Part shown: piece after piece, positions 56,761 through 64,000 of the stretch | Layout: the number at the start of each line of letters is the position of its first letter | How positions within the stretch are numbered: position 1 is the first letter of the stretch | Assembly (NCBI GenBank): GCA_031002005.1 | Contig: CM061921.1 | Coordinates: 123,782,597-123,846,596 of the forward strand | From: Vandiemenella viatica | Taxonomy: Eukaryota > Arthropoda > Insecta > Orthoptera > Morabidae | Length of the DNA stretch: 64,000 nt | Direction of reading: 5' to 3' | Notes under the pieces: generated by a model | The model's input: only the letters and a program-made list of their open reading frames with translations | What the model was told of the DNA's origin: nothing | The model's database searches: none | Translations under genes and position numbers: made by a program

Positions 56761-57110
56761 TTTAACGCATCATTTGACCCTGATCTACAAGCTGATCCAG
56801 GATTTCTACAATCCTCATGACATTGATGCTTTCCACAGTTGCTCAACCCTCTACTACTGCCACGACACATTATTTACCAACAATGCTCAGATATTATTCC
56901 GCCATGTGTCGTGGTTTTCTTTATTCACTCCATCGTCGACAGATTCATGATAACTATTATTTTCGCTCTACTTATACTTCAAAGTTCGCCCGTTGAAAAC
57001 ATTTCGAGAGCACACTCACAAATAAACAAATCCATATGTTAAACACTTTATTACACCTGTCGAATTACACATCAAGCAATGGTCACACAACGACTGCATG
57101 TACTGGTCCC

Positions 57111-59226
57111 CTCACCTCTGTGTAATGTGAAGTGTGGTTCGGATTCCCCTCTGATAGGGTGGACTGTGCGGTCCTTACGACACAGCAGAACCAGTCGCTG
57201 CAGCTAGCAGCATGTTGTAGGCCGTTTCTTGTATGTGGAACACAGATGTCTTCTCCGTATTGTATCGAAATTCTTTATTTGTTTTATCTATAGAAACTGC
57301 GCAAAATTTGTTTTTTTATGACAAGATTGCGTTATCGTTTTTATTCAGTTTCAGTTCAAAAACTCTAATATTAAAAGTAAGTAAAATACTCCTGCAAAAA
57401 AATTAAATTCGCATAAAATTAGAAAAATAGACTAAGGAATAAGATCCATACACAATAATAAATAAGACTTTCAACAGACAAAAGTATAGTAGCGTACGAT
57501 GCGCGTCTTAAAGTAAAAAAAAAACAAAAAAACAAAACTATCACTATTTAAGATCTTTTCCCTAACTTACAGTATTGTTAAATGCTAAAATTATCAGGAA
57601 GCTACGTTTAAATGATCACTAATTTAAAACAAACCTACGAAAACTGATGAATTGACTTAAACTGACATTTTATGATCATCAAACAGTCATCCAAAGATAG
57701 AAATAATAGGTAGAGGAGATTTTCATGTAAGCGATAAAATGCCATCAAATTCGGAAGAAATGCGTTTCTATTTTGCTACTCATTAATGAAAGATAAGATT
57801 TGAATTTGTTATTGAGACACTCGTTCAGTAAAGTTTATAACGGATGGTCTCATCGCGTAAATATTCATCAAAAGTTTAATTTTTATTTTATGTGTATAGA
57901 GTCACTGCATCTGATAGATTTGTAAAAGTCGATTTTACTAAACAAAGGCACAGTTTATTAAAGGACGAAGTAGTTTCATCTTATCAGTTCCTCCTCAATT
58001 TATACAAAATAGAATCATTGGTCTCAAGATAAAACTGTGATAAAACATTCTACTTAACAATAATGTGGCCTTTAAAATTGGAACAAGGATTCAAATTTTT
58101 ATCTTCCTGGCAGATACATGCTGCGGAATTTTCTCATTTTCCATGAAATTGTTATTAATATTTGTGAATAAACAAGGGCTGGGCATTAAACTATTCACAA
58201 CATCTTGGGTGTAGTTTGTCCTTCACTTGAATTTTCAACCATCGTTTTACGGAAACATGTATCTTGTAATTCAGACATCAATCTTTTTAAAGATACTCGC
58301 AAGAACGTTCAATAATTGCATTTGATATTTCTGAATACCTCCTAATATCTATTTTGATCTTGTACAAGTTGATTCTTTTTGCTTTTAAATACTGAAAATC
58401 TGAGTAATGTAGGCCAAAAGAGCAGTCATGGCTGTAATCATGTACTTCTAATTCACGATTACTATACGTCATCACCAAAAAAAAAGATAATTATAATAAC
58501 ATGTTTCATTATGGCAGTACTACCGTAATTAAAACGGGTTTTCTCGGGATTGATATTATGTCACACGTTGGATGTGATTCAGAAACACAGGAAATAGTTT
58601 AGATTTTGCCCAGACGTATTACAGTTCACCAAACAAGCAGCATTTTCTATTATTGACAGCTCACTGTATAATTCACTTGTATATGGAACCATGTTAATAT
58701 GAGCGGTCTTATCGTCGTCGTATGAACATGTTACTACGTGCGTAAGAACCAAGGTTTTTAGTAGTCCTTAGCTCTTGTTTAATTTGTATAAAGTAGGAGA
58801 TATCGTGCTCTGATGAGCCAATTTCCTCAGTATTTTTAAAAGTAATCTTTTTTTTTCTCTTCCTTTTAAAATTCTAGTGTATATAAACAATAAGAGCGAT
58901 TTTTAAAACCGGAGGATATACATATATTTGGAAATTCAGCTATAGTCTATTAATATACCTCAGTTATTCAAGTGGCTAAAACTTGGAGTACATTTTATTT
59001 TTGGTTGGTTATGTGCTTCAGAGCTGCATGGTGCTCCATATTCACTAAGGAGAAAGTCACGGCTTTGTCGACTTGGTATTTATAGCACAGCATTGCAATT
59101 TTAAACATTCGGTAAGATTTGTCAAGCGTTATGCATTATGCCATCATCGAGTTGGCGATGGGTAATTACAGGTAAGTCACGCGCTGCCATTATACCTTAA
59201 TTACAACTTACTATCTAATTTTGCAG
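57111..59226. other. Unassigned AT-rich DNA
   Basis: No supported gene, RNA or element. Confidence 0.4.
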
Positions 59227-59288
59227 CGAGGAGAAAGAGAGAGAAACTTCAAGCTTTGCAGGAACTTCATCCAAAATTGAAGCTGTAA
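59227..59288 (+). CDS. Candidate terminal exon
   Basis: Follows CTATCTAATTTTGCAG (AG at 59225-59226). In phase 1, which the donor at 48067 would supply, it reads RRKREKLQALQELHPKLKL and stops at 59286-59288. A second frame (EEKERETSSSFAGTSSKIEA) is also open for longer. There is no domain evidence and chance is a real possibility. Confidence 0.2.
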
Positions 59289-60951
59289 ATTTTTTACTTC
59301 GACTTCAATTTCAGACACAACCCGTGAAGTAACTGTGGGAACCTGATATATTACAGAAAGTTGAGAGATGCTACACGTATCAACCCAGAGCCTTGAGCAA
59401 ACATGGTATACTACAAGTTGTGAACGAATATATTCGAACAACTTCGGGTTACTAAAGTCAAATGGGCATGAGCATGTAAAAATAAAACGACGCAATAATT
59501 TTGTTTAATACGGCATTTTCATTCCCTCCAAAATTTTCACATAACCCAAAATCTCTAATTTTTTAAAAAAGTTTGGCGTCTCCAGATGCTCCTAAATTAA
59601 TTTTGTGATAATATGTTTTGTCACGAAATTAGCAACAACACTGGTTCTTTCTCGATAATTTCACTTCATTTCTAGACAATACTGCTAGAGAATGATAAAA
59701 TAAAAATTAATGAAAATTACATCATATACTTCCTTACATACTAACGTTCTTAAAATGAGACCTTGCAAGGAAAAATTCACTCAATACCGGGACGTACCAG
59801 TTTTGGAAAATAATCACAGGTAAGTATTTACTGCAAACATTTCCGTTTCTATGATGAGAATAACATAATTAGATTATCTCTAGGTTACATAATGATTAGT
59901 GAAACTAATTTTTTATGTTGGTTATTCAAAAGGTAAGTAGTAATTTCCAGTATGGCCGATGTGTTATAATTATGTGTTTCAATACAGGTTTAAATTAATT
60001 TCTAGACTCTATGGACGTAATGTGTTGCAAATATTTTTGTTGGTGATTTCTTATAAACGATAAGTAGCTTTGAATTGATGAGCACATACAGAAAATATAA
60101 GCGCTATAATATCTCACCTTCTTCAAAATCATAACAGGATCCTTAAGCGTTTACTACATTAGTTCATAACAAATGATTAGAGAAAATATAATATTTAGTA
60201 ATTCAGGCAATCACAATGTAGAATAAAATACTTCAGTTTGATTGTATTACTCTCCATGGTGGCTCGTATTAAGCATTCTGTATACTCAGTACTTTAAAGT
60301 AATCCAAAGGAATTGCATTATTTTGAACTGAAATCGAGCCACAGTAACCAGAAGTAGATTATTTGTTATGTGAACGTTACATAAATGGAACACTTTGGAC
60401 AAATTGACAAGCAGGAAGTAAAAGAGTAATGGAAGGAGAAATGCGCCATAAACTGTGCACTACTATCATATATTATAACTAATTTGTAAATATCAAATCA
60501 ATAATTATCTGAAACATGCCTTCCTAGATAAAAGACAACGCATGAATCGTTTAACATAATTCTTGGTGTCGGGTGATTCGGAAATTAAATTTCCTGTTAG
60601 CTTACAAAAAAAAAAAAAAAAGAAGCTGCAGTAGCATTTATTATACAAGTTTTGTATTACATGAGAAATGGTTAAGGTGAAAATTTCCAGTTACGCATTC
60701 CCGATCTCCTACCTGTTAAAGTTAGCCTGAATATTTAACAGCAAAGATTGCTTAGCTGAAATGAAACATTTGGCCAGCTGTCATAATGGATGAAAATTTA
60801 AAAATGGTTTTGTGGCAACGGTTGCATTAAACGTTTTCTCAGTTGTTCTACTGGTTCATTAACAGTAAAAATATTGAAATTAATATTAATTCTCACCAGT
60901 CCCATATTTTATACACACGATTTCGTTGACTCCGTCTTACTTTCAATATAA
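59289..60951. other. Unassigned
   Basis: No supported feature except an A-run at 60606-60620. Confidence 0.4.
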
Positions 60952-61167
60952 TTAGATGGCTGAAATGAGGCTGATGTCATTATAAATATACTTTATCTGA
61001 CCTTCAAAACACACTTCCGAATTTTGTGTAACAGCATGAAACAAAGACTGCTGCTGCTGTTCGAGACATTTTGAGATACGAGTGTTTGCGGTTACAGCCC
61101 GCACCGCCCTAATGACACCAGATAAGGCGGCAAATCCCACAATTTCCGCCACATCCGACCCACTCTG
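60952..61167 (-). CDS. Possible minus-strand exon, low support
   Basis: After TTGTTGGCAG on the minus strand the frame reads SGSDVAEIVGFAALSGVIRA, VRAVTANTRISKCLEQQQQS and LFHAVTQNSEVCFEGQIKYI. The amino-acid composition is unusually protein-like and the 5' part is GC-richer than the surroundings. No family is recognised. The acceptor is mediocre and no convincing donor follows. Could be an exon, a transposon fragment or chance. Confidence 0.25.
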   Translation of the reverse strand, partial: QSGSDVAEIVGFAALSGVIRAVRAVTANTRISKCLEQQQQSLFHAVTQNSEVCFEGQIKYIYNDISLISAI

Positions 61168-61864
61168 CCAACAATCTCGAATTAACAGGAAATCATTCTA
61201 ATTAAAACTTTTGATTGTAATAAATACGTCAGATAATTATTTTCCTTTCAGAAAAGCAATATGTCGTAACAGAAACACGAAACTTTGAAATTAAATATGA
61301 GGGGTATGCTATCTGTTTGGAAGCGTGGTCCGTAAAGTCTCTAAATTTCGCGGAACTAAGAGCAAATAACTGAAGAAAACTAATTAAAAGAGATCTTCTT
61401 TCTCCAATAGGCTTACAGTTATTAAACATAATGGACGAACTGTGGTGTGTTATGGAATAACCACAATCTCGGAAATTCGCTAAACGAGAAGATATCATTC
61501 ATAAACTCAAAAACAGTAATGATAACGTATTAAATTTAATAACTATACATTTCAACCACGAACACACTTATTTTGCACATAACTTTCGGAAAACAGTATA
61601 ACTGAATGTAACTTATGATTCGAATGCCAAATCGTACATCACATTCCCGGCCCTCTTTAGCTTCCAAAATCCATCAAACAAATTCTTTGGAACAGAAAAT
61701 ACCTAAGTTAAAAGATAGAAACACATCAAATCAGATATTCCTTCTAAGTTTAGTGGTGGATAGTTCTAAGTTATTCCTATCTTCCGATATATTAATCCAA
61801 TGTTCAGTCTTACTAACCGAACAAAATTCTACACTGCATAACAAAACTTAACCTTTTCAGCTGA
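61168..61864. other. Unassigned
   Basis: No supported feature. Confidence 0.4.
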
Positions 61865-62105
61865 TCATTCATGTGTACACTGAAGTGCTCAAACTCGTGG
61901 CAAGCCTGCAGATATTGTGTGAGACCCTTTATCCCCGGCATGACATACAACAATTCTTAGGAAGTTAACACAAGAAATATCCAGGCATGCGTCCTGTGCA
62001 ACCAATCACAGTTGCGAAAGTGCTGCCGCTGCAAAACGTTCTTTTTTGTCATGTCCCAAATATGTTCGATTGGATTCATGTGTGGCAATAAATGCCAAAT
62101 CGTTC
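61865..62105 (-). pseudogene. Tc1-like transposase C-terminal remnant
   Basis: The minus strand reads LPHMNPIEHIWDMTKKNVLQ, the DxNPIExxWD-like motif holding the last acidic catalytic residue of Tc1/mariner-superfamily transposases, followed by a degraded C terminus (YLQACHEFEHFSVHMND). The preceding catalytic Asp positions are gone and a stop lies after WIFLVLTS. No inverted repeats were seen. Confidence 0.6.
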
Positions 62106-62604
62106 AAGAATGTTACTTAAACCAGTAGTGACCGATTTTTTAAAATGTTTTATTTTCATTGGTTACATGAACATACAGCCAGTACAGTGTTATGGTTATT
62201 TCACATAATTGTTACATAGCGCTACTAAAGCTGATAACTTTCATGGAACAATTCATAAATAATTCAAACTTATCAATAATATAAAAAAAAACACCTTTAG
62301 GCTACACATTTGGGGTGGTTACAAAGTTGTATAATGATAAGAGATACATTTAAGTTATAGACGTGAGGTTATTACAGAGTAGCATAACGCTAAAAGACAC
62401 ATTTAAGATACACACTTGAGGTTATTTTCAAATAGTATAAAGATAATAGGTATTTTTAAGACACAAACTTGTATTATTGTAAAATAGTATATTATAGACG
62501 GTAAATCTTACGACATGACACGGCTGTGCACATATTTCAAAATGGTAACATTATTTTGCGATCTGAGTAAGCATACATTGTTTTTCAAACAAATATCTCG
62601 GAAT
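62106..62604. other. Unassigned; short imperfect repeats
   Basis: 62310-62490 contains two to three degenerate copies of a phrase with GAGGTTATT, AGTATAA or AGTGTATAA and ACACATTTAAG (about 62360-62470). No gene or element identified. Confidence 0.4.
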
Positions 62605-62830
62605 CTATACTAATATTATAAATGCGAAAGTAATTCTGTCTCTGTATCTGTTTGTTACGTTTCTTGGGCTAAACAGCTAATCCTATCATGATGGAATTAC
62701 ACAAGCATTAGGATGGACTTAGGATACTTTTTCTGCATAAATAGTATATACTATAATGTTATTTTGAAAAATTACCGAAACGGTGATAGACTGACGCTTA
62801 GGATGTCGAACATTCTGCGGTGCCTTACTC
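62605..62830 (+). mobile_element. Helitron-like 5' end remnant
   Basis: TCTATACTAATATTATAAAT followed by GCGAAAGTAATTCTGTCTCT matches the recurrent start of many arthropod Helitrons. A second similar start is at 63388. No coding part follows here. Confidence 0.45.
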
Positions 62831-62835
62831 TATAA

Positions 62836-62915
62836 CGGGCTGGTAGCGCAGTGGTTAACGCGATTGCTTTCTAAAATTTGTACTGTGATCTCCGGTTCAA
62901 ATCCCGATGGAGGCA
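62836..62915 (+). mobile_element. tRNA-like SINE head
   Basis: CTGGTAGCGCAGTGGTTAAC gives an A-box-like TAGCGCAGTGG, and GGTTCAAATCC at 62894-62904 is a B box. The 5' and 3' ends do not pair as an acceptor stem, so it is not a functional tRNA. It belongs to a tRNA-derived element different from the main SINE. Confidence 0.55.
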
Positions 62916-63096
62916 AAGGTTTTTAAGATTTGTATTTGATCGTATGAGACACGCCTGGACAGTCAGTTTTCGGATTCCATGTTAAACAGTAGATGGCACA
63001 AATTTAGGGGTGCAAGGGTTGGCAAATCGTACGCGATCTAACAATGCTGTATGTATACACTTTTTGACGTTATATTGATCACTCAACGGTTGTTTC
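62916..63096. other. Body of the preceding element or unassigned
   Basis: Probably the remaining body of the tRNA-like element, ending near the SINE target site. Not otherwise recognised. Confidence 0.3.
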
Positions 63097-63109
63097 TCTC
63101 GCAGTCAGT

Positions 63110-63335
63110 CTGTGCGTGGTGGTTGAGTGGTTAACGCTCCGGCCTCGCATTCGGGAGGACGCCGGTTCGAATCCCCTTCCGCGCATCCAGATTTGGGTTT
63201 TCTATGATTTCCCCAAATCACTCCTGGATGCTTCCTTGAAAAGACCATGGCCGAATTCCTTCTCATTCCTTCTCCCCATCCCGCCTCTAATGACCTCGAC
63301 GTCGACGAGGCGTAAAGCAATAAGAAAAAAAATAG
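63110..63335 (+). mobile_element. SINE, best-preserved copy
   Basis: The head GTGGTGGTTGAGTGGTTAAC, GGCCTCGCATTCGGGAGGAC, B box GGTTCGAATCC, ATCCAGATTTGGGTTTTCTA, CCCCAAATCACTCC and the tail GACCTCGACGTCGACGAGGC, with an A-rich end, are all present; a short part after CACTCC is deleted. TCTCGCAGTCAGT is duplicated exactly at 63097-63109 and 63336-63348, a 13-bp target duplication typical of LINE-mediated insertion. Confidence 0.95.
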
Positions 63336-63344
63336 TCTCGCAGT

Positions 63345-63348
<4 letters not shown>

Positions 63349-63387
<39 letters not shown>
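63349..63387. repeat. (GT)n microsatellite
   Basis: About nineteen GT repeats, starting directly at the SINE target duplication. Confidence 0.97.
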
Positions 63388-64000
63388 ATCTGCACTAATA
63401 ATATTATAAAAGCAGAAGTAAGTCTCCGTCTTTTTGTTACGTTTTGTTGACTAAATGGCTATACCGATAATAATTGACTTTGACAAGGAAATATTTTTTA
63501 TCTGTAAGATGGGAACAGGACATTGTTGTTTCGGTATGAATAACAATTGTAGTCACGAAGTTTTGAGAACTTATCGAATGGTGACAGAAAGACGGATTCG
63601 TGTGTTAGTCTGTAATGTTACGTCGGTTGCTCAAGCTGTTCTTCTCGCGCAGTCTGTTAGTATATGATTTGTTAGTAAATTTCGTTTACAGACAAAGCTT
63701 ATTATTTAGTAGATGTTGATTTGCTCTACACTGTACAATTACTTTGTGTCTGCCTAAAAGTTTCTGGCACCAGTTTATTTTGCCTTCTTTTCTGACATGC
63801 CTTGGGGGCGTAAACCTGGCCTAAGATGCAAATCTAGAAAAGCATGAGCGGCGAAACTTATTAGAACTCTAGAATCGGATGGTCTTCCTGAAGAAAGAAA
63901 AAAAGACCAAGTTAAAATAAAGCTAACCTCATTTTAACCTTCCCCTCCCCTATATCCCCTCACCTTCGTTTTTTTTCTGTTTTCGAAAGTGGCACATGAC
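63388..64000 (+). mobile_element. Helitron-like element, 5' part, runs off the window
   Basis: It begins with TCTGCACTAATAATATTATA and AAAGCAGAAGTAAGTCTCCG, close to the start at 62605. At 63797 an ATG begins MPWGRKPGLRCKSRKA, then a stop, then AAKLIRTLESDGLPEERKKD. A basic MPxGRKxG start followed by a run of short charged repeats is common at the N terminus of Helitron Rep-helicases. The core Rep and helicase would lie beyond position 64000. The call is based on two weak signals. Confidence 0.4.

Larger units (their letters stand above)
52592..57110 (-). mobile_element. Copia-type LTR retrotransposon, broken and nested
   Basis: Minus-strand parts occur in copia order: a 5' LTR-like block (57020-57110), Gag (56760-56516), the protease/pre-integrase region (55130-54700), integrase (54620-54300), an RT remnant (53720-53400) and a 3' LTR-like block (52592-52775). 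The LTR blocks share ATATGTTAAA, a TTTATT(A/G)CA phrase, GAATTACACA and AAGCA. The Gag and protease regions are separated by a Penelope-tail palindrome, a (GAT)n-tailed unit and a SINE. Gaps, stops and shifts are common. Confidence 0.7.

Noticed and set aside
59211..59495. 94-codon minus-strand frame
   Set aside because: No recognisable domain; its composition matches random AT-rich DNA.
62836..62915. Functional tRNA gene
   Set aside because: A and B boxes are present but the acceptor and anticodon stems do not form, so it is a SINE head.
63110..63190. Functional tRNA gene in the SINE head
   Set aside because: The sequence recurs with the same SINE body in several places and is flanked by a target duplication.

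Overview
The window is nuclear DNA from a large-genome arthropod, most likely an insect. It is AT-rich, has no operon-like gene packing, and shows GT-AG bounded exons separated by tens of kilobases. It carries a dense, decayed mixture of LINEs, SINEs, Penelope-like elements, LTR elements and cut-and-paste transposons. The abundant tRNA-headed SINE (ten copies or fragments) recalls SINEs of polyneopteran insects such as cockroaches, termites or orthopterans, but I cannot fix the species from the sequence.

Host gene content is sparse. The best coding exon is 3406-3533 (+). It is flanked by a pyrimidine-rich TTACAG acceptor and a GTGAGT donor, and encodes a cysteine pattern (C-x(3)-AW...GCICP...RRC...NPC) that fits the third cysteine-rich domain of a GDNF-family receptor alpha-like protein. 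A second strong exon is 47681-48067 (+). It is open throughout, has good splice sites, and its phase matches the donor of the first exon. The simplest reading is one plus-strand receptor gene crossing the window, with an intron of about 44 kb filled by transposons. Weaker candidate downstream exons lie at 49381, 50928 and 59227.

Layout: 1-3.4 kb holds a four-copy 17-bp motif and a decayed CR1/Jockey-like LINE. 5.0-5.3 kb is a small inverted pair of Penelope-like tails. 8.2-9.5 kb has a dispersed repeat and a piggyBac-like transposase remnant. 10.8-13.4 kb has a TIR element and two opposed LINE fragments. 14.9-21.7 kb has SINEs and two opposed LINE copies, one inserted in a repeat whose empty-site relative is at 24.1-24.6 kb. 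22.5-25.4 kb has a Gag-like coiled-coil remnant and a LINE endonuclease fragment. 26.9-30.5 kb is a head-to-head pair of Penelope-like elements with reverse transcriptase and a GIY-YIG-like domain. 31.2 kb is a further Penelope-tail-like repeat. 32.2-35.2 kb is an LTR element with both LTRs, a primer binding site, a polypurine tract and Gag but no visible Pol. 35.5-40.5 kb is a decayed I-like LINE with APE endonuclease, RT and RNase H, hit by a SINE fragment and a 965-bp hAT-type element. 41.0-45.5 kb has a TIR element, SINEs and a LINE fragment split by a complete but inactivated 1,326-bp mariner. 52.6-57.1 kb is a copia-type element broken by an inverted Penelope-tail palindrome and SINEs. 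61.9-64.0 kb has a Tc1-like remnant, a tRNA-like SINE head, a SINE with a 13-bp target duplication and two Helitron-like starts.

The most interesting patterns are the three separate head-to-head Penelope-like tails, the shared hammerhead-like core (GAAGA, hairpin, GAAA) in four such tails, and the inferred receptor gene spanning the array. No bacterial-type system, CRISPR array or intact autonomous transposon was found.
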